Assembly (NCBI GenBank): GCA_963693085.1
Contig: OY856412.1
Coordinates: 346,204,457-346,268,456 of the forward strand
Length of the DNA stretch: 64,000 nucleotides
Direction: 5' to 3'
From: Alisma plantago-aquatica
Lineage: Eukaryota > Streptophyta > Magnoliopsida > Alismatales > Alismataceae
Shown: positions 22,130-35,435 of the stretch, piece after piece
Layout of the letters: the number at the start of each line of letters is the position of its first letter
Numbering within the stretch: position 1 is the first letter of the stretch
Notes under the pieces: model-generated
What the model was told of the DNA's origin: nothing
The model's database searches: none
Seen by the model: the letters and a program-made list of their open reading frames with translations, nothing else
Program-made: the position numbers and the translations under genes

Positions 22130-25100
22130 CTATCCACTGGTTTGTGGATGGTAAGGTGAAGCCACCTTGTGCGAGACACCATATTTTCTGAGAAGAGCTT
22201 CAAAGCTTCGTTTAATGAAGTGGGAGCATCCGTCAGATATCACGGTTCGCGGCACTCCAAACCGTGGGAAGATGATATCTTTGAATAATTTGATGACTGG
22301 TTTTGAATCACTAGTGATGGTTGGTATAGCTTCAACCCATTTGGAGACGTATTCTACCGCCACTAGGATGTATGAGAATCCATTAGAAGATGGGAATGGC
22401 CCCATATAGTCCACTCCCCAGACATCAAATACCTCAACTTCTTGCCATAGATTCAGTGGCATCTCGTCTCTTTTGGTTATATTTCCAGATCTTTGACAGC
22501 TATCACAGGATAGGACAAAATTGTAAGAGACCTTGGATAAAGTTGGCCAGAAAAATCCACATTGCAAAACCTTTAAGGCAGTCTTTTTGGAGCTCTTATG
22601 TCCACCCACAGGTCCCGAGTGGCATTGTTCCAGAATAGATTGAGCTTCTTCTTCGGCGATACAACATCTATACAGACCATCAGCGCAAAGTTTAAAAAGA
22701 TATGGTTCATCCCAATGGTAATGCTTCACATCATGCATAAACTTCTTCAGAGTGTTCCCGGTGTACTGGGGATGGATGACTCCCGCAGCAAGGTAGTTTA
22801 CGAAGTCAGAATACCATGGCACTACTTCCGAGATGCTCATGAGCTGATCATCCGGTAGGGAGTCATTCATCGGGATCCCTTCAGCATCTAGAGTGTTGAT
22901 GTGACTGAGGTGATCTGCAACAACATTTTTCGTCCCCTTTTTATCTCTTATTTCCAGGTCAAATTCTTGTAGAAGGAGTATCCATCTGATCAGCCTTGGC
23001 TTAGCATCCTTCTTTGCCATAAGGTAACGGATAGCAACATGGTCTATGTAAACGATTACCTTCGAACCAGTAAGGTAGGATCTGAATTTATCGAAGGCAT
23101 AGATGACTTTCAAAAGTTCCTTTTCAGTAGTAGCATAATTCCTTTGAGCTTCGTCGAGGGTTTTCGACGCATAATAGATAACATAATGTTTCTTCTCTAT
23201 GCATTGTCCAAAGACAACACCCACCGCGTAATCACTGGCATCACACATAATTTCAAAGGGGTGGTCCCAATCGGGAGCCCTAATGATGGGGGTAGTTGTA
23301 AGGGCTTTCTTCAGCGTATCAAAACTTTTGACGCATTCTTCATTGAAATTGAAATCAACATCTTTTAAAAGTAGATTGGTCATCGGCTTTGTTATCTTGG
23401 AAAAATCACGTATAAACCTTCTATAGAATCCAGCGTGACCAAGGAAAGCATGAACTTCTTTTACATTTGTGGGAATTGCCAATTTACATATGACTTCTAT
23501 CTTGGCTTTATCAACTTCAATTCCTCTGTTGCTAACCCTGTGGCCCAAGATAATGCCTTCCTTTACCATAAAGTGGCATTTCTCCCAATATAGCACCAGA
23601 TGTGCTTCTTCACAACGTTTGAGGACCATGGAGAGATGCTTAAGACAGGAATCAAAGGAGTCCCCATATACAGAAAAATCATCCATGAAGACCTCCATAA
23701 CAGTTTCAGTAAGCCCCGCAAAAATGGAAGTCATGCAACGTTGAAAAGTTTCGGGGGCATTACACAGTCCAAACGGCATCCTTTTAAAAGCATATGTCCC
23801 GAAGGGACAGGTGAAAGTCGTTTTTTCTTGATCATCTGGATGTATGGGAATCTGATAGAACCTAGAGTAACCGTCCAGGTAACAGAAATATTCTTGATGG
23901 GCCAATCTTTCTAAAACTTGATCGAGGAAGGGCATAGGAAAATGATCCTTTCGAGTGGCCTTGTTTAATTTTCTATAATCAATACACATCCGCCACCCAG
24001 TGACTGTTCGAGTGGGGATGAGCTCATTGTTTTCATTCCTTATAACGGTTGTCCCTCCTTTCTTGGGTACCACATGAACTGGGCTTACCCATGGTGAGTC
24101 CGATATCAGGTATATTATTTCGGTTGTAAGAAGTTTGATGATCTCGCGACGGACCACTTCCTTCATATTCGGGTTCAACTTCCGTTGATGCTCGATGGTT
24201 GTCTTATGGTTTTCCATCATGGGGATCCTGTGCATGCACAAAGCTTGACTGACCCTTGTGAGGTCGCTCATCTTATAGCCTATGGCTTTCTTTCTTTCCC
24301 TTAATACCTCTAGAAGTTTCTGTTCTTGCTTGGTTGTTAGATCAGAGTTTATGATCACTGGACAAGCTTTGAGATCGTCTAAAAACATATACTTCAGCCC
24401 TTCAGGTAGGGGCTTCATTTTAGGAGGTTCTTGTTTATCGCTAATTTCTTCCGTAGTTCCAGTAGCTGTTAGTTCTTCGTAAGTAGCTTCAGCATTCTCT
24501 TTAGTAGAGTTGGGGAATTCATTACAATCCTTTGCTCGTTGGTCAATAGGTTCGTCATTAAATAGGTCAGATAGAGCCAATTCCAAGGGGTCGTATGATT
24601 CCTCATACTCGTTAGTTAGTTGTGACAATTGCTCAACGCAATCAATCAGATATACATCTTCTTGTATACTTGGTCTTCTCATGCTTTCAAAAACTTTGAA
24701 CTCCAGAGTTTCTTTACCTAACATGAGCAGTAAGGTTCCTGCTTCAACATCAATAAGGGCTCTAGCAGTGGCGAGGAACGGACGGCCGAAGATAAGAGGG
24801 TATTTGGTGTCTTCTTTTATGTCCATGATGACAAAATCACATGGAACATATGCGTCCTTGCCTACCTTGACCGGGATGTCTTCGAGAATTCCTAACGGTC
24901 TTTTTATCGAATTGTCCGCAAGTTGAATGGTCATAGCAGTTGGAAGCAGTTCTGCAAACCCTAATCTCTTGCATAGACTGAACGGCATAATAGAAACACT
25001 TGCGCCAAGATCTTCCAATCCTTTCTTGCATGATGAGTCACCAATGTGACATGAGATTCCGAAGGATCCTGGATCTTTTTGTTTCTTTGGCATCTTGCTT

Positions 25101-26419
25101 AGCATGATATCTGATGTGGTTGTAGCCAGTTTTACATTTTCATACTCTTCAGTGATGTACTTCTTGGTGAGAAGTGACTTTAGATACTTGGTCCAGGCTG
25201 GTATCTCATTAAGAGCATCTAAGAATGGTATATCAACATGGAGTTTCTTCATAGCCTCTTTGAATTTGATGAATCTAGTATCAAGCTTGGTTTGCCTCAG
25301 ATGGGATGGGAAAGGAACACGAGGCTTATATACAGGAATATCCTGCTCTGGTGTCTCAGCTTCTTCATCAGCAACCTTTTCAGAACTTCCTTTATCGGTA
25401 TCGTTTTCCTCTGGTTGCAATTCCGGTGTTGTCAAGTTTTGGACTGTCACAGGTTCACTCTCGTCACGGATAACCACAGTCGTGTTCGTTGGGGGATTCG
25501 AATAAATTTTCCCTGATCTTGTGGCGACAACCTTCAGCTGCTCAAGATGTTTCAGATTGTTCTTAGGTTGTCCGACAAAGACTCCAGCTGGTGGCTTAAT
25601 ACTAGCAGCAAGTTGAGCTAGTTGAGTTTCAATAGCTTTCTGTTGGGCTTGTTGGTTGGCTATCATCGTTTGTTGTGTTTGCAATAATTTTTTGATGGTA
25701 GATAGCTTGTCATCAGAAGGGATGGATCCTGCCTGACCTTGCTGCTGATTCATTTTCTGATACTGAGAATTGTTCTGATTATTATTGTAGTTCCTATTCT
25801 GAAAATTTCCCTTGAAGTTTCCTTGATTCCCAAAGTTCTGTTGTTGGTTGAACCGGTAACCAGATGGGCCCCTGGGTTGATTGTTCGGACCAAATTGATG
25901 TGATTTCATAGCTCCTGAAGGGTTCCCGTATTGGAAGCCTGGGTGATTCCTATTTTGATTTGGATTGTAATAGTTCTGCCCAGAGACAGTGTTAATAGCA
26001 TTAAGATTTTCCATCTGGCAATTATCTCCTTGTCCACAGGCATTGCTTAAAACAACATCGTAGAGAACATTGCATGACAGTGTGGAATGATCAGTTCCCT
26101 TACATGCTTCACAAAACAAAGAAGTCGATTTAACCTGCTCTGGTTGCCTAGTGGGAGAATGTCCTCTTCCAATCGCAGCAAGGGATGATTCTATGTGATC
26201 TTGCTTTGCAACTAAGACCTTTAAAGTTTCAGCTATAGATTTGTATTCTGGGATAGCCTCAACCATGGCTACCCTTATGCCTCCTTTACCAACAGATCTG
26301 CCCCAATTGGCTTGATTTTCTGCTCCCAGGGTGACTACTCTCCATGCGCTGTCGTAACTTTGCCGCATGAAGTTCCCTCTAGATGAGGAGTCAAGGAACA
26401 TCTTTACGTCATCCTCCAC
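22130..26419 (-). pseudogene. Athila C gag-pol main ORF (1429 codons)
   Basis: This is one long minus-strand ORF. It opens with the gag C-terminal part and an Asn/Gln-rich linker (residues about 150-240). The retropepsin active site [12 protein letters not shown] is near residue 470. Reverse transcriptase follows, with [15 protein letters not shown] and the catalytic [12 protein letters not shown] near residue 905. RNase H starts with [13 protein letters not shown] near 1054. The integrase H2C2 zinc-binding segment ([11 protein letters not shown]...CDSCQRSG) is near 1265-1310. The integrase core has its first Asp in [10 protein letters not shown] (about 1330) and its second in VISDGCSHF (about 1395). 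It stops at QTSG, before the catalytic Glu. The gag N-terminus lies upstream in another frame. The family copies RNA into DNA and integrates it. This copy has only a few lesions, so it was active fairly recently. Confidence 0.92.
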
Positions 26420-26439
26420 ACCCCTGTAGAATATCTCTA

Positions 26440-27162
26440 TCAGCTGGTTCTTAGGAATTCCATGGTGTGGTCATTTGCGTAGGAGCTCCTTGTACCTATC
26501 CCAAGCTTCAGCAAGGGTTTCTCCTGGGACTTGAGTGAAATTTGTGATTCGTCCCCTGATTTCATATGTAAGAGATGGGGGTAGAACTTTTCCAAAAAAG
26601 CGTTTTGGAGCTGCTCCCAGGTGGTGATGGGCACTTCACTCTGTAGTGAATTGTACCAACTAATGGCTCTATCAGCAAGAGAGTACTTGAAAAGACGGAG
26701 TCGAATGGCATCATCGGAGACCCCATTTTGCTTTGTCATGGAACACAAGTTGATGAATCTAAGAAGATGACCTTGGCTGTCTTTAGCTTGTTTGCTGTAG
26801 AAGGGGTTGTTTTGAAGCAAAGTTATCCATTGTACTCTAATCTCAAAGTTGGCAGCTTCGATGGGAGGAGGCTGCACCGGATGATAGACATTTGCAGCCT
26901 TTGGGATAGAGAACTCTCTAAGATATTTCTGAAGTTCCGCTGCTTGCGTTGCTGCCTGTGCTGCTAAGATCTCCTATTGAACCGCAACTCTAGCTTCTTG
27001 CATGAGCATCTCTCTCTGCGCATTGATGGCTTGAGCCACTCTTTGGGCTACTTCTTCTTCTTGCGCCATCCTTGCTTGATTTTCCCGAATATGTCGATGG
27101 AAGGTTCTATCTATTTCGGGATCAAAGCTCGCTGTGAGTCCGAGACTATCCGAACGGTGCAT
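26440..27162 (-). pseudogene. Athila C gag N-terminal part (stop and frameshift)
   Basis: The first Met is at 27162 (MHRSDSLGLTASFDPEIDR) and is followed by a Gln/Ala-rich helix. An in-frame TAG at 26974-26976 interrupts it, then the core gag continues (EIRVQWITLLQNNPFYS, LRLFKYSLADRAISWYNSL, WEQLQNAFLEKFYP). The frame shifts between about 26560 and 26450, after which the main gag-pol ORF begins at 26419. With the two lesions removed it would be one gag-pol reading frame of Athila type, and no other frameshift is apparent in this stretch. Confidence 0.82.
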
Positions 27163-27318
27163 GCACTAAACGTCGAAGAGCACCTAAAATTGGAAAAGAT
27201 TTGAAAGTGAGATCCACAGAGTAGAATAACGGTCAAGTAGATGAGCGATAGTTTCAAAAGAAAAATAAAATCCTAGATTAGTCTTAGAAGAACTAGATTT
27301 GACTGACTGATTCCGTTG

Positions 27319-27336
27319 TCCCCAGCAACGGCGCCA
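27319..27336 (-). promoter_or_regulatory. Primer-binding site of Athila C (tRNA-Asp)
   Basis: The minus strand reads TGGCGCCGTTGCTGGGGA, the complement of the tRNA-Asp 3' end with one mismatch. It starts 5 nt inside the 5' LTR boundary at 27342. Confidence 0.9.
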
Positions 27337-27341
27337 AAATT

Positions 27342-29509
27342 TGATGTGGCTTTTGAATGAACTAACAAATTCACTCGGAGTTTATATCCCCGAGCTTTTA
27401 CCAAAACCAAGTGCAACAATACCACCCGCAAGCGGACGGGTCTTATCGCAGTATAGTTGTGGATCGAACCCAAAGGACAACATTTTTAAGAATCCTTGTA
27501 AGTTGAATCTAGCTCAAGTAAAACTAATATTTAGAACAATAGTTTGATTAGGGTTGTTTAAACTAAATGTAGGAAAGTAAAAGCTGAATTAAAAGATGAG
27601 TTTGGATCAATGATATGGAATCGCTGGGATGGTACCATGTTTGACCACCGCTACACACACAAACATACTCCTCTGCAAACATTCCAGGAAAGATACAACT
27701 CTTCAAGTAGAGCTGCTGTAGAACCCCCCATACGGGCGTCAGGTCTGCGTAAGCATCACCATAGGCATCAGATGTCTCGTCACCATCCAGATCACATGTC
27801 TTACGGCTCTGAAGAAACAACATCCAACTAAGGCTGTGAACCCCCCATACGGGCGTCAGGCGCACAGAAGCGTCACCGAAGGCTAGATGGCTCATCCCCT
27901 CGCGGATCATACACTTACGACCTCAAGGAACCCCATCGAAAGTTCTCATCAAGGAGTCAACCGCGTCAACCGTTAAGCAAATAAGCGATTATAGTACGTG
28001 TAAACATCGACGAAAAGCATGAAGATACAAAATCCAACTAAGGTTGTGAACCCCCCATACGGGCGTCAGGCGCACAGAAGCGTCACTGAAGGCTAGATGG
28101 CTCGTCCCCTCGCGGATCATACAACTACGACCTCAAGGAATCCCATCGGAAGTTCTCTTCAAGGAGTCTAACATGCTAAACAACATTCATACCCATGCAT
28201 TGAAGTTCTCGCAACATAGGGAGCACAAAGATGGAAACACGCATATAACCAACCTACAAGCTTAACGATAAACAATAAAATGAAGAGTTATATACATTGC
28301 CATGGAAACTTTAACAAAATAACATGGTTTGCATGGGCAACGGGGCTAGTCCCCGCACCCCAGCGAAAGATGACTACTCGCTCATGATGCGAGATACAAG
28401 AAGGATAGGAGAGAAAGATAGATCCGCCATGAGCTCGGTGCAGAGGGTGGACACAACCCGGTGAAGAAGATGCACTCCTTGCTCTGTCTTCTTTACCTTC
28501 TTCGCCTCCTTGGACGCAACACTAGCAGTAGGTGGAGTGGAACTTGATCGGGGTGGTGCTCTGGCAGCCAATCGGCGTCCGGATCTGATGCCTTCAAATG
28601 GGGACCCTGGGGGTCTATTTATAGGTTCAGATCTGACCCCAAACGGTTTGGAGACCGTTTGGGCGCCAAACGGTCTGGAGACCGTTTGGGCACCAAACGG
28701 TCTTGAGACCGTTTGGGCACCAATCGGTTTGGAGACCGTTTGGGAACCAAACGGTTTGCTTCGATCGGTCCTGGCCTTGGCGTGGTCGTGCGGGTTTAGT
28801 TCTTCAATCGATCCTTGCGCTTGCGTCGAACGGTCTTGGGACCGCACGGGACCAAACGGTCTTGAGACCGCATGGGACCAATCGGTCTTGAGACCGCATG
28901 GGACCAAACGGTGTTGCGACCGTATGGGACCAAACGGTCTTGGGACCGTATGGGACCAAACGGTCTTGGGACCGTATGGGACCAAACGGTCTTGGGACCG
29001 TATGGGACCAAACGGTCTTGAGACCGCATGGGACCAAACGGTCTTGGGACCGTATGGGACCAAACGGCCTTGAGACCGCATGGGACCAAACGGTCTTGAG
29101 ACCGAATGGGACCAAACGGTCTTGGGACCGCATGGGACCAAACGGTCTTGAGACCGAATGGGACCAAACGGTCTTGGGACCGCATGGGACCAAACAGTCT
29201 TGAGACTGCATGGCTTTCTTTGGCAACCGATTTCGTCATTCGTTCTTCGTGTATTCCGCCAAACGGTCTTGGGACCGCGTGGACCCAAACGGTCATGAGA
29301 CCGCAAGGATCCAAATGGTCTTGAGATCGTATGCATGGAGTTTCTTGATTTTCCTGCATTAAATGAAAGATATTTAGTTAAAATCTTGATTATTCAATCA
29401 ACCAAGTAGTATTGTGCATTATGATTCATATTAGGGTGAAAAGATGTGGAATAGAGATGAAATTGTTCCAAAAAGGTAATTGAATTTCATTATGAGTATG
29501 CACTCATCA
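27342..29509 (-). repeat. 5' LTR of Athila C
   Basis: 2168 bp, TGATGTGGC to CACTCATCA on the plus strand. It closely matches 17919-20059 along its whole length, including the 200-bp repeats (27715-28180) and the 26-bp minisatellite (28634-29330). Unit order and number differ slightly between the two LTR minisatellites. Confidence 0.9.
28634..29330. repeat. 26-bp minisatellite with CGGTCTTGAGACCG dyads (5' LTR of C)
   Basis: Counterpart of 19204-19880. It opens with CGGTTTGGAGACCG units and moves to CGGTCTTGAGACCG/CGGTCTTGGGACCG units joined by GGGACCAAA. Several units differ from the other LTR (for example CGGTGTTGCGACCG near 28908), showing independent change since insertion. Confidence 0.88.
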
Positions 29510-30067
29510 ATCACCATAATGATAATCTAATGTCGGTAATTATTTTGAAAGAAGCATTAACGGTTGAAAAGAGGCAAAATTCACTTTAACTAATAAATCC
29601 TTTGAACAAGGAGATGTATGGTTAATGGTGGAACCCAGAGTACAGTCCTCATGCACCTAGTTTAGGGTATAGGTTACTACTACCGTGGAACTGACCCAGA
29701 TTTAGGTAGTGAATTGTATCATGAATGTGAGCAATTCTGACTACATGCCACTACCCTGAATGCGAGACAGATTAGGTTAACTATGTAGAAATTAATACAA
29801 TGAGAACCTGTGGTGAAACCGCAATCCTAAAGATTCCCATTTAAATTGATTACCTAAACAGTTGATTGATTGCATTGTTTTATTTTATTTTTGTTTTCTT
29901 TTTCAATCAACTCTCAAATCAATTTAATCGGTCTAGCTGATTGCAAGTAGTTAGTAGTAGTCTACCAATAATTACATTTCCCTGAGTTTGACTCGGGCCT
30001 CACAAAGGCCTATATTACTCTGACGCGTGCACTTGCGTTATATGCATGGTAAAATCATGTCAACAGA

Positions 30068-33000
30068 CCATTGCTTAACAACAGTTTTGGTTGTATAGTG
30101 TGGCACATATGTGAAAACATGCAATTCATTAATGTATGTACATACGATCTACCAATTTATATTCCTTCCGATTGGTTTAATATATTTTTAGATGTTTCCA
30201 GCTATTCTAATCATAGTACAGAGATAACTACATGTATGTTGCCAAACTGGTTGCTCTAACAATATAACTTTCTCTGACCAAATTACATATTGATCCACTA
30301 TAGGATAATAAACTCATTTTGCTACCATAATGACTGTTGTGATATGACAAGGGTCTGGACACAATGTAGATGCAAACATGATAGATTAGTAAATGCAGTG
30401 GGACAAAGGATGGGGGATATGTTAATAGGGAAGAAACACATGTTAATTAAGAAAACGAACTAACATCTAGTAGTAAAAGAATGTTGTTTACATATACAAT
30501 GTTCTACGGATGATGTCATTTAGAACTACAATTTTTTTCTAATACATAATTAATTGATTTCACTAACGAAGTTGCAGTTACTTTTTTGTAGATGATGACA
30601 ATTTATCCATATTTCTTCACTTCACAACCATCGACTAAATGTGGGGTTGTAAGCTTCTTGTGGTCATGTTGCAGAAGATTTTGGTAAGCATGATGTGTGC
30701 CATATTCTTTATAAGATTGTTACCTTGGAGATGGCTTCTTCGCTGATGCCATACATGTTGACTTTTAAAGTTCCAAATAATTGTTTATTATGGAAGGTTT
30801 CTAATAGTGGAGTTGGTCACCTTGAATATGAAGTATCAAAATCCTTGTGTTCAATGACTATTACTCACCATCATATAAACCAGAAATTCTTTTGCTAACA
30901 AAAAAAGAATCTAAATTTACTTCCAGGTATTGCTTGCTTGAAAATTATGTCTTCCATGAAACTGGGAAAAAATAGAAGGATGTGTGTAGAAGGATGTTTG
31001 ATCAAGAAAATATAATTAAATTTCATATTGTAATTTTCACATACATCATTACTTAGTTATACATTGAACAATTCTGTCAAAACTAAAACAAGTATATGCT
31101 GGAATCATTATCACTAAGACCAGTTTCTATGACCAATTCTACTTTTTTAGAATAGCATGATATAGTGAAGCAAAGTAAGGACATATATATAATACATAAA
31201 TAGCACAAAGGGTTCAAAATCATTCTCATTTGTTGATCTAGTAGAGGATTATGAGTATATAAAGAGATGAATATGACCTCCCTCAATTTTTTGGAAGTTG
31301 AGGAAACAACTTTATCAATCAATTAAATGATCTTGCTCAACAAATATGGGAACAACTATGAATTATGGAAGCGACCTCATTTTTTTATTAGGTAGGGAGG
31401 GCATTAATATTAATTATTTAACATACATTACTTGTGCTATTGAGAAAGGAGAAGATTGTTAATGAATTGACCCCTCATTTTGTTAATTAATTCATTGAGT
31501 TCCTTGGTTATTGCATCCTAATAGAGTAGAATAAATCTAATGTCCTATTTTCAGTTATGTTCATCATGTTGTTGTCTATGAGGTCCTTTATTTTGGTTAG
31601 GGTCGAAATGCTTCTGATCTGTGAGGACATCTAGCTCATCAAGGACTTGTTTTATACAATTGTAACCACTTTGTCATTGTCAACAATTATTTAATATAAC
31701 ATCTATGACCTAATTTGTGTGTCATTCAGACTTTGGTATGTTTTTTGTGTAAACTAGAAGTTTTCTAGTATGTGTCAAGATGATTATGATATCTTGATGG
31801 TATTATTTTATATAATAAAGAATTATGCAGAAAAAATATTGATATTGCTTTTTTAGTACAAGAGGAATGTTACTTCGTTAGGCTTTGAAAAGAAACAATT
31901 TACATATTTAAATTTTCAGATAATTTTTGGTTGGTTATATTTTATTCACCTAATGTATTTAGTTTTGAGCTAGTGACAAATTTGTTGGTTGGAAAGAACC
32001 TTCATGGATGGGTCAATCGACTTGATTAAATATGTAAAGTTTTTACTCTTTAAGATGGAATGGTCTAGCATTTTTTATTGCTTCCACTACTTTCTGGAGG
32101 TCAAGATTCTTCAGGTTGGTGAAATTTTTTGGTGCAGAGAGATTACTTTTCACTATAATTATATTTAGAAGTAAAAGTATAAAGATATGTAAGGGAATGA
32201 CAGATTGTAGAAGCACGACCCTCGAATTCCATTATAGCCCAAACTGATTGTTTCACTATGAGAAATAGTACTCATGCTTCATTCACAATTTGTTGTCTAT
32301 AACATGTAATGATTTCACAGATACAAGGTCTCATATCTATGAGAAAAACATGTTGCACGCAATACTACTTTTCTTGTTAATTAGATTTTGTCAAGGTAAT
32401 GACTTTAAACTCTTATCTAGATAATATCTTCTTACTTCCATTCAGTTTGCTTCTCCTAGTTTTCCATTGATTTATACATTCAACTTGCTTAATAAATTGT
32501 AGTTACCGAGTTATAAAAAAAGATAAATGGAGATATGGTTAGCATACCATGTGAGTTATTTTCTTTAGGGTATCAGGTGTGGTGTTCTAAATCCTAGAAG
32601 TCGTTAGACATATTTTATATTGTCTATAGTTGCTTTCTTCCCCCTTTATTTCTCATTTTAGTCTATATGTCCAAATGAAGAGCAATGGTATTATTTACTA
32701 TTTGAACTTGCTACATGAATTGTATTCTTCTGACTTGTTTCTGCTATATTATTAATTCTGCACCATAATTACTAACTATTGTATACAAAGAAGTAGGAAG
32801 AAAGAGTTATGTCTTTTCTCATGAGCCTCATGTATAGATCTCTATTCTAGATTTTGTAGCTCAGATCGTAGTATTGGAGTACCATTGGATCTCTAATATG
32901 GCCCAACCATGTTGTCTCTTTTCCATAGCATTGACATAAAGCAAGAACATCATGTTCAACTACCAATCTAAATTGAATAACTCAGTCTCAATAGGGTTAT

Positions 33001-35335
33001 TAGAAAATGCAAACTCCACTACCACTGAGTCACATGATTATAATCATCTCGTAGTGGATTTGGGAGTAGCACACAAGTCCTACCATTCCTCACCGATAAG
33101 GGCACCAATCCTCAATGTCTTGTCTACTTGCTGAATGGAAGCAGTGGTTGCAGAATTCCATGTGATGGTGGTTGTATACTACTCTTTAGCACGGTTGTAT
33201 AAGGCTTAGCAGTAGAAGGTGACTCATCTAATTGATGGATGGCAGCAATTCTTACAAAAGGTATTGTGGCAATCCTACATATCATTTCTCATTCCATAGT
33301 TTATTGTCGTTATGATACATGTGCATGTTTCAATGTTATATATATGTAGTAGATGTTGAAGTTTTTTTTATCACTACATATAGAATACATAAACTATATA
33401 GGTCCTTAGGTTTGGACTTACCATTGTCCTATCCAGCCCTTCTAAACATTAGTCTAGATTAATATGTTTGATCTTAGTTAATTTTATTATTTAACTGTGT
33501 GATGTTGGGTGCATGAAAGATCCAAGTGCCTTTTGTATCATTGCATAACTTTCTTTTTAAGGTTTTGGTTCAGAATTAACTTGTTTGATCCGTGTCATTA
33601 CATAGCCCTTATAAACATGAGTCTAAATTAACCTGTCCAATTTTAATATATTTTATTACTTCTCATTCTATAGATTTATTATTTTTAGAAAATGACGTAT
33701 AATTTCCCTAAAAAGAAATGCTCAAGCCTCATTCTGGTCATAATAAATGGGTGAGAAACTTAATAAATGGGTGAGAAACTTGATGAACAGAGGCTCCTGG
33801 ACTTTTTTCATTGCATTCTAAACTATTTACTTCAATTTGAATGGCAACTTATGTATAGCCTATAACATTATGATGATAATTATGATGAAATGATTTTCTT
33901 TGAACTCCAATGCATTACACTAGCTCTGATCACCTACCCCACTAACATGAGGCCTCCATAGGGTTACCATGTAGTCTTATAAGTAGGAGGCTCTTCCAAT
34001 ATAGAGGCAATTCCTGTGGAAGTACAATGATCGATGTTAAGTTCTACATTTGAATTTTATAGGGCTTGTCATATAATTTATTTCAAGAACTTTTACTAGC
34101 TCAAAGAAGAGAGTTTGCGCAAAATTTGAGGACACCCAAAGATGATATTTTTTCTTTTCACATATAATATTATCTTGTAGGGTAGCTGACTAAGTCAAGA
34201 TAGGATTTCCTTGTGTTTCATTTCCTAATTAAATGTGAGATATTCTTTCCTTTCGAACATTGTTTTATCAGGATAAATCTATTAGTATGCCTTCTTTGAG
34301 ATTATTATAACTTCTAAACCTCACCCTTATCACAGGAAAAAGGAATACCATACTTTCATGTTTCTATATTCATGTTAAGGTGAGATGAGTTCTCAGATAT
34401 CTACTTCCAGCCGCTTCCCTTTTAGTCATTTTATGTGTATTCTTGAGGAGGCAAAATCCAGGAGGTGAAACATGGTGGAGGTGGATCTTTTGAAATGATG
34501 TGTATTGGAGGTAGATTATAGATTTAATATGTCTTCAATGTAGTTGTAAGGCATCACAACTTGGTCATATTTGTAGAACATGTTGGTGGATTCAATTCCA
34601 AGCATAGTTTTGTAACTAGAATATATCTATCCAGGGGAACCTTCTTGCATCCATCATAATTAACATTGTATTAACATGGATATCCACTTTATCTCACTGT
34701 ATCCATCTTAGGATAAGCATGCTATACTTTGTTTCCTTGTGCATGTCAAACTCTTATTTTCTCAGTCTCTACTCCATCCTACTTCATAACATCTTTTTTA
34801 ACTATTCCCAATTCACATTTTTATTAAGTAGTATGTCCACTTTATCATGTTCTTTGTCTTAAGATGGGCATGATGCAGTAAGTTTCCTTAGGCATTCTCT
34901 CTCAGTTTCTCACTCTCTATCCTATCCTACTTCATGAAAGTTTTCTACTATTTTCCACCTCATAACTTATACTAACCCTATGATGCATTTCTCAACCTAA
35001 GGTACATAGACAACCAAATTTCTTGAACTAATTTGAAGGAACATGAACTGCATACTTTGATGTAAACAACATAAATATTGTTGATGAAATCTGAGTTCGT
35101 TCTCTCATTAACAGGAAACTTCTCGATGGGCTCAATGTTTATTAGCAAGGTACACCTATCGATTTGCTTCCATGGCATAACTTATGTTTATTGGCAAGGT
35201 ACATCTATTTAAATATTTGAACGAATGCTTAATGCGATTTGACTAATCTTCATATGCTTTTGGTTGATTATGACCTGGTTAGGATAAGGCATTTCAGAAA
35301 ATGGGTTCACATGTTGAACTCTTTTCAGACAATTG

Positions 35336-35336
<1 letters not shown>
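30068..35336. other. CACTA-2 interior, no recognisable gene
   Basis: More than 5 kb of AT-rich DNA, with only short ORFs that show no domain I recognise. Small local duplications are present: TAATAAATGGGTGAGAAACT twice near 33745-33780, and a diverged repeat of about 130 bp at 34680-34820 and 34848-34970. It could be decayed captured DNA or a decayed CACTA gene, and the sequence does not decide between them. Confidence 0.5.
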
Positions 35337-35425
<89 letters not shown>

Positions 35426-35435
35426 ATATATATAT
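35337..35435. repeat. (TA)n microsatellite, left half
   Basis: A near-pure TA run that stops exactly at the start of copia D. The same kind of run resumes at 43273, so D is inserted within one TA tract. Confidence 0.9.

Larger units (their letters stand above)
17919..29509 (-). mobile_element. Athila-type Ty3/gypsy element C (11.6 kb)
   Basis: The ends are TGATGTGGC... and ...CACTCATCA, with a perfect 5-bp target duplication ATCAC (17914-17918 and 29510-29514). The LTRs are 17919-20059 (3') and 27342-29509 (5'). The primer-binding site and coding order show it is on the minus strand. It encodes gag, protease, RT, RNase H and integrase with few defects, making it the best preserved and probably youngest element of this nest. 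The DLGAS protease motif, tRNA-Asp primer and 2.1-kb LTRs point to the Athila/Tat group. Confidence 0.92.
10545..30062 (+). mobile_element. Gypsy element B: Athila/Tat-like, gag-protease only, split by element C
   Basis: Two related LTRs (10545-12156 and 16868-30062, the latter split) begin TGATG(C/T)GATGATTTTGAG and end GTGTCA or ATGTCA. The probable target duplication is ATAGA (10540-10544) against ACAGA (30063-30067), one mismatch. A tRNA-Asp-type primer site follows the left LTR and a purine tract (GCTTAGGGGAG) precedes the right LTR. The 4.7-kb interior encodes gag and an aspartic protease domain, then about 2.2 kb of non-coding DNA. No reverse transcriptase, RNase H or integrase is visible. 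It is therefore non-autonomous and probably depended on an Athila-type partner. Without element C it is about 7.9 kb. Confidence 0.85.
16868..30062 (+). repeat. 3' LTR of gypsy B, interrupted by element C
   Basis: It begins TGATGTGATGATTTTG and matches the 5' LTR up to 17918, then resumes at 29515 (CATAATGATAATC) and ends ATCATGTCA at 30062. Element C plus one ATCAC duplication fills the gap. Its dyad array (17100-17430) lacks half of the last arm that the 5' LTR keeps. Confidence 0.85.

Noticed and set aside
22167..25516. Plus-strand ORFs of 60-140 codons across the Athila C coding region
   Set aside because: They are shadows of the minus-strand gag-pol frame.
30068..35336. A functional host gene in the AT-rich interior of CACTA-2
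   Set aside because: Only short ORFs without recognisable domains. Nothing supports a gene call.
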